A DNA stretch of 64,000 nt from an uncultured Pelagibacteraceae bacterium. Lineage in GTDB: Bacteria; Pseudomonadota; Alphaproteobacteria; Pelagibacterales; Pelagibacteraceae. A program made the translations under genes and the position numbers. Location of the stretch: assembly GCA_902635865.1 (NCBI GenBank), contig CACPPD010000003.1:1-64000 (forward strand), given 5' to 3'. The notes under the pieces were generated by a model. That model was not told where the DNA came from and ran no database searches. It saw nothing but the letters and a program-made list of their open reading frames with translations. Each line of letters starts with the position of its first letter. The first letter of the stretch is position 1. Shown piece after piece: positions 35,332 to 44,363 of the stretch.

Positions 35332-36609
35332 TTATGCTCTAATCGTTGGTAAACAATAGAAATCAGCTGTATCAATTTTAGAAGAATACTGCCTTCGCAT
35401 ATTCCACTTCTTATGAACACCGGCACTTGCAACGCTCAAAGTCGATCTTCCGTATCGATGATTAGTATTATCAATTGATCGCATCAAGCTATTTATTTTT
35501 TCATCCTTTTCAGATGTAAATAAATTTGTTTTATCACTTGCATTCGATAATCCTGTTAGCATCACACCTGCTTTTTGATAACGGTAACCGTTTTTAAAAA
35601 TACTCTCAAGTATTGAAACTGCTGTCTTAACTGTTTCAATACTATTGTTTGTTGCAATTGGAAAATCAACTGTCTTTGCGTTTGAATAATATCCAAAGTT
35701 TCTTTGGAAAGGACTAGTTCTAACAAATACTGTAATTGCTTTTGCAACTAAAGACTCTGATCTAATTTTTTCGGATGCATTTAAACAATAGTTAGCAACT
35801 GCTTCTTTTAATTCTTGAAAAGTTTCAATTCTTTTCCCAAATGATCTTGAAACAACACAGCTCTTTCTTTTTGTTGTAGTTGTCTCTAAACCTATGCAAG
35901 AAATTCCTCTAAGCTCCATTGCGGTTCTTGAACTTAGAACATTAGAAGATTTTTTGATCCAGGTATTAGATTTATTCTTAAGTTGTTTTGCATTATAAAT
36001 TCCGTGCTTTTGATAAAATTTAGTTAATTGTCTACCAACACCCCAAATATCATTAATTTCAACTTTTTCTAAAATAGGATCTAAGTTTTCAATACCAATT
36101 AAACTTGTCACCCCTGATTGTTTTTTCTTTGCAATATGATTTGCAACTTTACTTAAAGTTTTTGTATTAGCTATTCCAATACTGGTTGGAATACCTGTCC
36201 ATTGTAAAACTGTTTCTCTAATTTCTTTTCCAACTTTTTCTACTTCAGTATCAGGAAAGTTTGATAAATCTAAAAATGCTTCATCAATGGAGTAAACTTC
36301 TATTTCTGAATTAAATCTTTTAAGAGTTCGCATCACTCTTCTTGATAAATCTCCATATAAAGAATAGTTTGACGAGAAAACTTCAACTTTATTTTTAAGA
36401 ATAATATCTTTTGCTTTAAAGTAAGGCTCACCCATTTTAATCCCTAAAGCTTTTGCTTCATTTGATCTTGAAATAATACAACCATCATTGTTAGATAAAA
36501 CAACAACAGGTTTTCTTCTTATTTTTGGATTAAATAATCTTTCACACGAAACGTAAAAAGAATTACAATCAATTAATGCTATTTTTTTAGTACGTTGAAT
36601 GGATGACAT
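35332..36609 (-). CDS. umuC: Error-prone DNA polymerase V catalytic subunit UmuC (Y family)
   Basis: Translesion polymerase. The catalytic palm motifs are clear: [16 protein letters not shown] at the N-terminus and [12 protein letters not shown] (D and E of the active site) about residue 105; [13 protein letters not shown] follows, then a helix-hairpin-helix region ([16 protein letters not shown]) and the little-finger domain. The length (about 425 aa) fits UmuC rather than DinB. I start at the ATG giving MSSIQRTKK (36609); three more in-frame residues upstream are possible. Overlaps umuD in either case, so the pair is coupled. Confidence 0.93.
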   Translation of the reverse strand: MSSIQRTKKIALIDCNSFYVSCERLFNPKIRRKPVVVLSNNDGCIISRSNEAKALGIKMGEPYFKAKDIILKNKVEVFSSNYSLYGDLSRRVMRTLKRFNSEIEVYSIDEAFLDLSNFPDTEVEKVGKEIRETVLQWTGIPTSIGIANTKTLSKVANHIAKKKQSGVTSLIGIENLDPILEKVEINDIWGVGRQLTKFYQKHGIYNAKQLKNKSNTWIKKSSNVLSSRTAMELRGISCIGLETTTTKRKSCVVSRSFGKRIETFQELKEAVANYCLNASEKIRSESLVAKAITVFVRTSPFQRNFGYYSNAKTVDFPIATNNSIETVKTAVSILESIFKNGYRYQKAGVMLTGLSNASDKTNLFTSEKDEKINSLMRSIDNTNHRYGRSTLSVASAGVHKKWNMRRQYSSKIDTADFYCLPTIRA

Positions 36610-37012
36610 AAGTAACAACTCCCCAAATAAAAATATCTTGTTCTTCGTTAATTAAAATTCTGTCAGAAAATTCTTTAGATCCAGAAGTTAAAAATTTTTT
36701 ATCTCGTTCTTGAACTAAAGTTTTAACCACAAGCTCGTCATGAACATTAGCAATTACTGTTGAAAAGTTTTTTGGTTTTAAACTTTTATCCACCACCAGT
36801 AAGTCACCATCATTAATCCCAACATCGACCATTGATTTACCTTGAACTCTAATGATGAAAGTTGCCGGAACATTTCTTATTAAATGCATATTCAGATCAA
36901 TATCTTCCTCGATATAATCAGTAGCAGGGGAAGGAAAACCAGCGCCTGCTTTATGTAGATAATAAGGGATTGTTAGTTTCATGTTCTTGTTTTGTTCTAC
37001 TTTATAAACCAT
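36587..37012 (-). CDS. umuD: UmuD, LexA-like self-cleaving subunit of Pol V
   Basis: 141 residues. The self-cleavage site lies in [11 protein letters not shown], the catalytic serine in [11 protein letters not shown], and the catalytic lysine in DELVVKTL, with the usual spacing of S24 peptidases. After RecA-stimulated cleavage it would activate UmuC. Upstream (37055-37069) is a direct repeat of LexA-box type. It is convergent with the urease operon end through umuC and divergent from a 64-codon ORF. Confidence 0.93.
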   Translation of the reverse strand: MVYKVEQNKNMKLTIPYYLHKAGAGFPSPATDYIEEDIDLNMHLIRNVPATFIIRVQGKSMVDVGINDGDLLVVDKSLKPKNFSTVIANVHDELVVKTLVQERDKKFLTSGSKEFSDRILINEEQDIFIWGVVTYVIHSTY

Positions 37013-37054
37013 TTATATAATACACTCAAGAAGTTGTATTTTGAGTCTGTAACT

Positions 37055-37081
37055 GAATCAAAAGTGAATCAAAACGTGAAC
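37055..37081 (-). promoter_or_regulatory. LexA (SOS)-box-like direct repeats upstream of umuD
   Basis: The plus strand reads GAAT-N7-GAAT (37055-37069), with a further GAAC 8 nt on (37078-37081). The alphaproteobacterial LexA site is GAAC-N7-GAAC (GTTC-N7-GTTC), so the spacing is exact and each half differs in one base. The repeat is 43 nt upstream of the umuD start and also 89 nt before the divergent ORF at 37158. Confidence 0.5.
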
Positions 37082-37157
37082 ATCGAAAACAACATTTGGT
37101 GGACATGTGGATAACTTTTACAATAAGTAGTCTTAAAGTGATTTAAAAAGGAAAATT

Positions 37158-37352
37158 ATGATTTGTATTAAAGCTGATATCCCAGAAGAGTTAAACGAAA
37201 TAGATGATGAATTAAAAGCAGTTTACCATAGCAAAGATACTGTTTGTTTTTTCATATTAAAAACAAGAGAATTAAGAAATAAGTTTATAGAAGAAACCAA
37301 GGGAATGAACAAAAGTGAAAGAGAAAAAGTTTACGAGGTGTATAATAAATAA
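37158..37352 (+). CDS. Small acidic/charged protein of unknown function
   Basis: 64-residue soluble protein starting MICIKADIPEELNEIDDE and ending in a lysine/glutamate-rich helix (MNKSEREKVYEVYNK). AAAAGGAAA before the ATG is a fair Shine-Dalgarno. It is divergent from umuDC across 145 nt that hold the LexA-box-like repeats and could be co-regulated, but that is inference. The VOC gene follows 3 nt after its stop. No family recognised. Confidence 0.5.
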   Translation: MICIKADIPEELNEIDDELKAVYHSKDTVCFFILKTRELRNKFIEETKGMNKSEREKVYEVYNK

Positions 37353-37355
37353 ATC

Positions 37356-37739
37356 ATGAATATTTTAGATTTTGTGATGGTTGGTTCTGATGATCATGAG
37401 AAATCAGGTGATTTTTATGATGCTGTCTTTGAACCTTTGAAATTAAAAAGAGTTTTGAAAACACAAAAATATCTTGGTTACGCTCATTCAAGTGATCCAG
37501 AGAAAGTCCAATTTTATGTAACACACCCTGTAAATGGAAAAGATGCAACGTTCGGTAATGGAACTCAAATAACTTTATTAGCAGATAATAAAGAAGCAGT
37601 TGAAAAATTTTACGAAATTGCAATCTCAAAAGGAGCAACAGATGAGGGGGCACCTGGGATTAGAAAAGATGGAAATTATTATGGATATGTTCGTGATTTA
37701 GATGGAAATAAGATTGCAGCAAAAAGTGTTTTAAAATAA
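37356..37739 (+). CDS. VOC (glyoxalase/bleomycin-resistance) superfamily protein
   Basis: 127 residues with paired beta-alpha-beta-beta-beta modules: LDFVMVGSDDHEKSGDFYDAVFEPL opens the first and YYGYVRDLDGNKIAAKSV closes the second. Metal-binding positions of true glyoxalase I are not clearly conserved (the first His is replaced), so the activity cannot be named. It lies in a run with a GFA-type and a kinase gene, each a few nt apart. Likely a small detoxification or binding enzyme. Confidence 0.75.
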   Translation: MNILDFVMVGSDDHEKSGDFYDAVFEPLKLKRVLKTQKYLGYAHSSDPEKVQFYVTHPVNGKDATFGNGTQITLLADNKEAVEKFYEIAISKGATDEGAPGIRKDGNYYGYVRDLDGNKIAAKSVLK

Positions 37740-37750
37740 AAAGGAGATAT

Positions 37751-38116
37751 ATGAAATTAAATTGTCATTGTGGGGCTATCGAAGCAGAAATTAATGCTAA
37801 AGTTAACGAATTAGCAAAAATTGTAAGATGCAACTGTTCTATTTGTAAAAGAAAAAATGCAACAATGGGAATGGTTAAAAATGAAGATTTTAAAGTTACT
37901 AAAGGACAAGATAAATTAAAACTTTATCAGTACCATACTAAAGTTGCTAACCATTACTTCTGTACTGAATGTGGAATTTATACCCATCATAATCCAAGAA
38001 GTGCACCCGCTATGACTGGATTTAATATGGGATGTGTAGACGAGGTTAAAGTAGAAGATTTAAAAGAAGTTGCTTTCTTTGATGGTCTTAACCACCCAAT
38101 GGATCAAGAAAAATAA
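37751..38116 (+). CDS. GFA-family zinc protein (glutathione-dependent formaldehyde-activating-like)
   Basis: 121 residues with the GFA cysteine pattern: NCHCGAIEAEI, VRCNCSICKRKNA, and YFCTECGIYTHHNPRSAP. These cysteines bind two zinc ions in S-(hydroxymethyl)glutathione synthase-like proteins. A good AAGGAGAT Shine-Dalgarno precedes the ATG. Whether it acts on formaldehyde is unproven; many family members have other or unknown substrates. Followed 7 nt later by the kinase gene; the upstream VOC gene ends 11 nt before it. Confidence 0.8.
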   Translation: MKLNCHCGAIEAEINAKVNELAKIVRCNCSICKRKNATMGMVKNEDFKVTKGQDKLKLYQYHTKVANHYFCTECGIYTHHNPRSAPAMTGFNMGCVDEVKVEDLKEVAFFDGLNHPMDQEK

Positions 38117-38123
38117 AAATCCA

Positions 38124-39053
38124 ATGAAATTATCTGAAGAGTGTTTTAAGAAAGTTAAAAAAGATTGTTTTAAATTTATTAAATCACAAGAAACTTCTAC
38201 TGAAAAGTTTGGCAATAAAGAAGGGATGATTAAGAATTTTTTAATCCCAATATGTTTTTGGATTTCAAAAAAAGTAGATGATAAAAAACCATACTTTGTT
38301 GGATTAGCTGGAGGTCAAGGAACAGGTAAAACAACAATAAGTTCAATAATAAAGATAATATTAGAAAAGTATTTTAAACTAAAAGTATTTAAGATTTCTA
38401 TTGATGATTTTTATAAAACTAGAAAAGAAAGAATAGCTTTATCAAAAAAAGTACATCCAATGTTACTTACTAGGGGAGTTCCTGGAACTCATGATATCAG
38501 CATGATGCTGGATTTCTTTAAAAAATCGAAAGCAAAAAAATTTAAAAATATAAAGTTACCAAACTTTAATAAGGCAATTGATGACAGATTTCCTAAAAAT
38601 AAATGGAACAAAATTAATAAAAGACCAGATGTTATTATTTTTGAAGGATGGTGTGTTGGGGCAAGAGCAGAAACTAACGAGACATTAAAAAAATCTATTA
38701 ATTCGATGGAAAAAGCTAATGATAATAAACTGGTTTGGAGAAAATATGTAAATCAACAGCTAAAAACTAAGTATAAAAAGTTATATTCCCAGTTAAATTG
38801 CATGATTTACTTAAAAGCAAAAAACTTTAGTTTATTACAGAAATGGAGATTAAAGCAGGAACATAAACTATGGTTAAAAACAAAGAAAAAAGTTGGTCAT
38901 AAAATAATGAGTAAAGGAGACGTAATAAATTTTATGCAAACTTACCAAAGAATTACTCAAAATATGTTTAAAAATACGCCCAAATATGCATCGATAATTT
39001 TAAATTTAAATAGTAACCATCAAATTAAAACTGCTGTATATAAATCGAAATGA
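38124..39053 (+). CDS. D-glycerate 3-kinase-like P-loop kinase
   Basis: 309-residue P-loop phosphotransferase. Walker A lies in GLAGGQGTGKTTISS; KISIDDFYKTRKER is the Walker-B-like base region; HPMLLTRGVPGTHD and FEGWCVGARA are blocks found in the plant/yeast glycerate kinase (GLYK, YGR205W) group, related to uridine kinase. Glycerate to 3-phosphoglycerate is the probable reaction and would fit photorespiratory or serine-cycle carbon. The start at 38124 gives MKLSEECFKK; the longer frame from 38070 runs inside the GFA gene. Overlaps tolC by 4 nt. Confidence 0.78.
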   Translation: MKLSEECFKKVKKDCFKFIKSQETSTEKFGNKEGMIKNFLIPICFWISKKVDDKKPYFVGLAGGQGTGKTTISSIIKIILEKYFKLKVFKISIDDFYKTRKERIALSKKVHPMLLTRGVPGTHDISMMLDFFKKSKAKKFKNIKLPNFNKAIDDRFPKNKWNKINKRPDVIIFEGWCVGARAETNETLKKSINSMEKANDNKLVWRKYVNQQLKTKYKKLYSQLNCMIYLKAKNFSLLQKWRLKQEHKLWLKTKKKVGHKIMSKGDVINFMQTYQRITQNMFKNTPKYASIILNLNSNHQIKTAVYKSK

Positions 39054-40342
39054 AAAAAATATTTATCATAGTTATCGCATCAATATTCTATTTTAGTAAC
39101 GCATTTGCCGTTACCCTTATTGATGCATTAAATCAAACTTATAAAAATAATATTCAATTAAATGCTGAGAGAGAAAATATTAAAGCTTCAGAACAAGACG
39201 TAAATATTGCTAAAGCTGATTATAAACCTTCATTAACTTTAAGTGGATCTCAAAGCTTTGAAAATACAAATAAACTTACCAACCAAAGTGGAGGTGATGC
39301 AACAATAAATGATGTGGATCCATTTACTACCTCTATAAAGTTAGAACAAACTCTTCTAGATTATGGAAGAGATTTAACGCTTCAAAAAAATATTACAGCC
39401 CTAGACCTTGCAAAAGCACAACTGGTTAAAAAAGAACAAGATGTTCTTCACAATGCCATCTACGCATATACAAACTTAATTTTTGCAAGAGAAACACTTG
39501 AGATTAATTCTAAAAATTTAAATTTATTAATTAGACAAGTTGAAAATGATAAAATCAGAAGAGACAGAGGTCAAATTACAAATACTGACTTAGCGCAATC
39601 AGAATCTTCACTAGCTGGAGCACAAGCTCAATTTGCAAAATCTAAAAGTGATTTATTAATTAGTAAACTTAATTACGAAAATATTGTTGGAAAAATAAGT
39701 GATCCAGATCAATTACAAAAAAATTCAAATGCGATAGTCAGTATTCCAAAATCTTTAAATGAAGCAATTAATCTTTCAAAACAAAATAATCCAGATATTT
39801 TAATTGCAAAATTAGACTTAGAAAAATCTGAAAAAGATTTAGCAATTTCAGAGTCTGATTTAAAACCCACAGCATCACTATCTTTACAAAGAACTTATAC
39901 TGATGATTTAAGTGCTACTGTAGATGAAAAAGAACAAGATGTATTAAAAGCTACTCTCAGCTGGCCTTTTTATTCTGGTGGAAAAAAACGATCAACTATT
40001 AATAAAAATTCAAATCTAACAACTCGAAAAAGATTGTTGTTAGATGATGCCGTAAGAACAAATGAAACTAATGTTGCAAGTGCATGGTCTAGTTTAGAAT
40101 CTTCAGAAAGTTTCTTGAACTCAGTTAGAGTTCAAGTAAAAGCAGCTGAAATAGCTAATGAAGGAATTGCAGCAGAGTACGAGAGAGGATCAAGAACAAC
40201 TCTTGATGTAATTCAATCAAATGCTTTATTACTCTCGGCTCAGATTTCTTTAGCAAGTTCTGAGAAAAATTACTTAATGGCTCAATATAATCTACTTAAG
40301 GCAGTAGGTTTGTTAAACAGCCAATATCTAAAACTTAAGTAA
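39050..40342 (+). CDS. tolC: TolC-family outer-membrane efflux/secretion channel
   Basis: 430 residues with a Sec signal (residues 1-20, ending SNAFA). The mature start is VTLIDALNQTYKNN, typical of TolC. Two internally similar halves of long helices and beta strands follow (for example QDVNIAKADYKPSLTLSG and KDLAISESDLKPTASLSL), giving the trimeric alpha-barrel tunnel. Partner membrane-fusion and pump genes are not adjacent. Overlaps the glycerate kinase gene by 4 nt. Confidence 0.92.
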   Translation: MKKIFIIVIASIFYFSNAFAVTLIDALNQTYKNNIQLNAERENIKASEQDVNIAKADYKPSLTLSGSQSFENTNKLTNQSGGDATINDVDPFTTSIKLEQTLLDYGRDLTLQKNITALDLAKAQLVKKEQDVLHNAIYAYTNLIFARETLEINSKNLNLLIRQVENDKIRRDRGQITNTDLAQSESSLAGAQAQFAKSKSDLLISKLNYENIVGKISDPDQLQKNSNAIVSIPKSLNEAINLSKQNNPDILIAKLDLEKSEKDLAISESDLKPTASLSLQRTYTDDLSATVDEKEQDVLKATLSWPFYSGGKKRSTINKNSNLTTRKRLLLDDAVRTNETNVASAWSSLESSESFLNSVRVQVKAAEIANEGIAAEYERGSRTTLDVIQSNALLLSAQISLASSEKNYLMAQYNLLKAVGLLNSQYLKLK

Positions 40343-40384
40343 TTATTTGATTTTTAAGGCCAAAAATAAATATATTGCTAATGA

Positions 40385-40399
40385 GAACAAAATGTGTAC
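40385..40399 (+). promoter_or_regulatory. LexA (SOS)-box-like site upstream of recA
   Basis: GAAC-AAAATGT-GTAC (4-N7-4) lies 50 nt before the recA start. It matches the alphaproteobacterial GAAC-N7-GAAC site at seven of eight fixed bases. Confidence 0.45.
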
Positions 40400-40448
40400 A
40401 TTTATTTTATGATTCGAGTGTTAAAAAATTTAAAAAAAGAGGCAAAAA

Positions 40449-41603
40449 ATGACGAAAAATAACCTAAAAGTAGTTAAATCTACTAAAGATCAAGAAATGG
40501 ATGTTAAAGAAAAGAATAAAGCTTTGGACGCTGCAATAGCTCAAATTACGGATAATTTTGGAAAAGGTTCTGTGATGAAACTTGGTGAAAAAAGAGCTAT
40601 GGATATTGAGTCTGTTTCAACAGGTTCTTTAAGTCTTGATTTAGCTTTAGGTATAGGTGGATTACCAAAAGGAAGAATTATTGAAGTTTATGGACCAGAG
40701 TCATCTGGTAAAACAACTTTAGCATTACAAGTTGTTGCCGAAGCTCAAAAAGCTGGAGGAATTTGTGCATTTGTTGATGCAGAGCATGCATTAGATCCAG
40801 TTTATGCAAAAAAATTAGGTGTAAACACTGAAGAACTTTTAATTTCACAGCCAGACACCGGTGAACAAGCTTTAGAAATCGCTGATACACTAGTAAAATC
40901 AGGCTCTATTTCAGTAATCGTAATCGATTCTGTTGCAGCTTTGACTCCGAAAGCTGAAATTGAAGGTGAGATGGGAGATCATCATGTTGGTCTTCAATCA
41001 AGATTAATGAGTCAGGCGTTAAGAAAATTAACAGGCTCAATTTCAAATACAAACACAATGATGATTTTCATCAACCAAATCAGAATGAAAATTGGAGTTA
41101 TGTTTGGAAGTCCAGAGACAACATCAGGTGGTAACGCACTTAAGTTTTACTCATCTGTAAGAATGGATATTAGAAGAATTGGTGCGATAAAGGATAAAGA
41201 TGAAATTATTGGTAACTCTACAAGAGTGAAAGTAGTTAAGAATAAAGTAGCACCACCATTTAAAGTTGTTGAGTTTGACTTGATGTATGGAAGAGGAATT
41301 AGCAAGATGGGTGAATTAGTTGATCTTGGTTCTAAAGCAGATATAATTGAAAAATCAGGTGCATGGTATGCTTACAAGGGGGAGAAGATTGGTCAAGGTA
41401 GAGAGAATGCTAAGACTTATCTAGCTCAAAATCCTAAAGTTGCTGCAGAAATTGAAATGGCAATTAGAGAAAAAGCAGGTGTGATTTCTAAGAAAATAGA
41501 AGGAAATCCAATTGATCCTGAAAAATTGGAAAAAGAAAAGAAAGTAGCTGAAAAAGAAGAAGCTGAAAAAGTAGAAGGTACTCCTCCATCTAAAAAGAAT
41601 TAA
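40449..41603 (+). CDS. recA: Recombinase RecA
   Basis: 384 residues: homologous recombination and SOS co-protease. Walker [12 protein letters not shown], Walker B region [15 protein letters not shown], the DAEHALDP motif, DNA-binding loop L2 [16 protein letters not shown] and a strongly charged acidic/lysine-rich C-tail ([17 protein letters not shown]). The N-terminal extension of about 20 residues before [11 protein letters not shown] is lysine-rich. AAAGAGGCAAAAA before ATG gives the Shine-Dalgarno. Monocistronic, ending in a strong terminator. Confidence 0.98.
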   Translation: MTKNNLKVVKSTKDQEMDVKEKNKALDAAIAQITDNFGKGSVMKLGEKRAMDIESVSTGSLSLDLALGIGGLPKGRIIEVYGPESSGKTTLALQVVAEAQKAGGICAFVDAEHALDPVYAKKLGVNTEELLISQPDTGEQALEIADTLVKSGSISVIVIDSVAALTPKAEIEGEMGDHHVGLQSRLMSQALRKLTGSISNTNTMMIFINQIRMKIGVMFGSPETTSGGNALKFYSSVRMDIRRIGAIKDKDEIIGNSTRVKVVKNKVAPPFKVVEFDLMYGRGISKMGELVDLGSKADIIEKSGAWYAYKGEKIGQGRENAKTYLAQNPKVAAEIEMAIREKAGVISKKIEGNPIDPEKLEKEKKVAEKEEAEKVEGTPPSKKN

Positions 41604-41621
41604 TAGGTTATCTTTATTAAT

Positions 41622-41650
41622 AAAAGGCGCTTAATTTAAGCGCCTTTTTT
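41622..41650 (+). terminator. Rho-independent terminator after recA
   Basis: AAGGCGCTTA pairs perfectly with TAAGCGCCTT across a three-base loop, followed by TTTT. Isolates recA from alaS. Confidence 0.93.
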
Positions 41651-41696
41651 CCCTTCGATATCTAGACATAGAATAAAAAAGCTGTATTTTAAAAAT

Positions 41697-44363
41697 ATGG
41701 CAGATAAAACACTCAATGAGATAAGAAATACTTTTTTGAAGTATTTTGAAAAAAACGATCACAAGATTGTGGAATCTAGTAATTTGGTTCCAAACAACGA
41801 TCCTACACTAATGTTTGCCAATTCTGGAATGGTTCAGTTTAAGAATGTATTTACTGGATTAGAAAAAAGAGATTATGTAAGAGCCACAACATCACAAAAA
41901 TGTGTAAGGGCAGGTGGAAAGCATAACGATTTAGAGAATGTTGGTTACACACCAAGACACCATACTTTTTTCGAAATGTTGGGAAACTTTTCTTTTGGTG
42001 ATTACTTCAAAGAACAAGCAATTCACTATGCTTGGAACTTAATTACAAAAGATTTTGGAATAGACAAAAACAAACTTTATGTAACTGTATTTCATGAAGA
42101 TGATGAGGCCTTTAATTTTTGGAAGAAAATAGCAGGTTTTAGTGATGATAGAATTATAAGAATTGCTACATCAGATAATTTTTGGTCAATGGGTGAGACA
42201 GGTCCTTGCGGACCGTGTTCTGAAATATTCTTTGATCATGGTGCTCATTTACCTGGAGGATTACCAGGATCTAAAGATGAAGATGGGGATAGGTTTATAG
42301 AAATTTGGAACTTAGTATTCATGCAATTTGAACAAGTTACAAAAGATAAAAGAATAAATCTTCCAAAACCATCTGTTGATACTGGAATGGGACTTGAGAG
42401 AATTGCAGCTTTACTGCAAGGCTCTCATGATAATTATGAAACAGATCATTTTAAAAAAATAATTAATTCAGCCTCTGAAATTGTAAAAGTTAAATCAGAC
42501 GAATCTAATCTTTCAAGTTTTAGAGTTATAGCTGATCACTTGAGAGCAAGTTCGTTTTTGATTGCTGAAGGTGTTTTACCTTCAAATGAAGGAAGAGGAT
42601 ATGTTCTTCGAAGAATTATGAGAAGAGGGATGAGACATTCTCATTTACTCGGATCTAAGGAGCCAGTTTTTTATAATTTGTTTGATACTCTTAAAAATGA
42701 AATGTCTGGAAACTATCCAGAATTAGTTAGAGCAGAGTCTTTAATTAAAGAAACTTTAAAAATGGAAGAAGAAAAATTTTTAGTTTTATTAGACAGAGGA
42801 ATAAAAATTTTAAATGATGAAATATCTAAAATAGATAAAGTATTGCCAGGTGAAGTAGCTTTTAAATTATATGACACTTATGGTTTTCCTTTAGATCTTA
42901 CCGAAGATATTTTAAGAAATAAATCAATGTCAATTGATAATGAAAAGTTTCAATCTTTAATGAAAGAAAGTAGAGAACTTGCTAAGAAAAATTGGAAAGG
43001 CTCTGGTGATGCAGCGGTTGAGGATATTTGGTTTGGAATAAAAGATAAAATTGAGCCAACTGAATTTTTAGGTTACGAAACTAATCAAGCCGAGGGTGTT
43101 GTATTATCTCTTTTAAAAGATAATAAAGAAGTTGATCAATTAAAAGAAAACGATGAAGGAATGATTATAGTAAATCAAACCCCTTTTTATGGAGAATCCG
43201 GTGGTCAAGTCGGTGATACTGGTGAAATAGTGTCAAATGATTTTAAATTTGAAGTAACTGATGTCCAAAAAAAACTGGGAGATTTATTTGTTCATTATGG
43301 AAAGGTTAAGAGCGGATCTATAAAATTACAGGAAAATGTAGAGTTAAAAATTAATGTAGAAAGAAGAGATAATACTCGTGCTTATCACTCAGCTACCCAT
43401 CTATTACATGAATCTTTACGAAGAGTTTTAGGCACTCATGTAACTCAAAAGGGATCTTTAGTAGAGCCAAGTAGATTAAGGTTTGATTTTAGCCATATGA
43501 AGCCAATTTTAAATGAGGAAATTGATAAAATAGAAGAGTTTGTAAACAAAATGGTTTCTAAAAAATCTGATGTAAAAACTAGATTAATGACACCTGATGA
43601 AGCAGTTGAAAATGGTGCTTTAGCATTATTTGGTGAAAAATATGGAGATGAAGTAAGAGTTCTTTCAATAGGAGACGAGGATGGAAAGTATTTTTCAACA
43701 GAATTATGTGGCGGAACACACGTCAAAAATACAGGTGATATTGGTAAATTTAAGATTGTCAGTCAGTCTTCAATTGCTGCAGGAGTTAGAAGAATTGAGG
43801 CTTTGAGAGATAAACAATTAGAGGAATATTTAAAAAATGAAGAAAAATTATCAAACTTATCTGCAGAGAAAGATGAGGAAACAATTAAAGAATTAAGTCA
43901 GCAAATTATTAAATTGGGAGGAAAGCCAAGTTTAGAGGAAACTGACCAAAAAACTTTAATAAAAAATTTAACTAAACAATTTGAGACTATATCAGTAAAT
44001 GCAATTTTAGAGGATAAATCAAAAAATATTATTAAAGATGAAGAAATTAATGGAGTTAAGTTAAGACTTCAAAAAATAGATGGATTACCTCCAAAAGAAT
44101 TAAGAAAACTTGTAGATAAAGGTAAAAAAGATTTAGGCGAAGGTATTGTGGTTGTGTTTGCAAATAAAGATGACAAGGTTGGATTAGCTGTAGGAGTAAC
44201 TGATAATTTAACTGGTAAATTTGATGCTGTTAAATTTGTCAAAGTAGGATCCGAAATAATTGGCGGCAAAGGAGGCGGAGGAAGAAAAGATTTTGCACAG
44301 GCAGGAGGACAAGATCAATCTAAAATTCAGACTGCATTTAACGAATTAAAAAAATTAATTTAG
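41697..44363 (+). CDS. alaS: Alanyl-tRNA synthetase
   Basis: 888 residues, full length. Class II motifs at the N-terminus (TSQKCVRAGGKHNDLENVG; HTFFEMLGNFSFGDYFK; GMGLERIAALLQG), the editing domain with HSATHLLHESL (HxxxH zinc site) and CGGTHVKNTGDIG, then the C-Ala domain ending in GGKGGGGRKDFAQAGG. Charges tRNA-Ala and clears mis-acylated serine. Convergent with the GT9-like gene, 4-nt overlap. Confidence 0.98.
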   Translation: MADKTLNEIRNTFLKYFEKNDHKIVESSNLVPNNDPTLMFANSGMVQFKNVFTGLEKRDYVRATTSQKCVRAGGKHNDLENVGYTPRHHTFFEMLGNFSFGDYFKEQAIHYAWNLITKDFGIDKNKLYVTVFHEDDEAFNFWKKIAGFSDDRIIRIATSDNFWSMGETGPCGPCSEIFFDHGAHLPGGLPGSKDEDGDRFIEIWNLVFMQFEQVTKDKRINLPKPSVDTGMGLERIAALLQGSHDNYETDHFKKIINSASEIVKVKSDESNLSSFRVIADHLRASSFLIAEGVLPSNEGRGYVLRRIMRRGMRHSHLLGSKEPVFYNLFDTLKNEMSGNYPELVRAESLIKETLKMEEEKFLVLLDRGIKILNDEISKIDKVLPGEVAFKLYDTYGFPLDLTEDILRNKSMSIDNEKFQSLMKESRELAKKNWKGSGDAAVEDIWFGIKDKIEPTEFLGYETNQAEGVVLSLLKDNKEVDQLKENDEGMIIVNQTPFYGESGGQVGDTGEIVSNDFKFEVTDVQKKLGDLFVHYGKVKSGSIKLQENVELKINVERRDNTRAYHSATHLLHESLRRVLGTHVTQKGSLVEPSRLRFDFSHMKPILNEEIDKIEEFVNKMVSKKSDVKTRLMTPDEAVENGALALFGEKYGDEVRVLSIGDEDGKYFSTELCGGTHVKNTGDIGKFKIVSQSSIAAGVRRIEALRDKQLEEYLKNEEKLSNLSAEKDEETIKELSQQIIKLGGKPSLEETDQKTLIKNLTKQFETISVNAILEDKSKNIIKDEEINGVKLRLQKIDGLPPKELRKLVDKGKKDLGEGIVVVFANKDDKVGLAVGVTDNLTGKFDAVKFVKVGSEIIGGKGGGGRKDFAQAGGQDQSKIQTAFNELKKLI

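Noticed and set aside
37158-37352. SOS toxin (TisB/SulA-like) encoded next to umuDC
   Set aside because: The product is soluble and charged with no membrane helix and no SulA-like motif; only the position suggested it.
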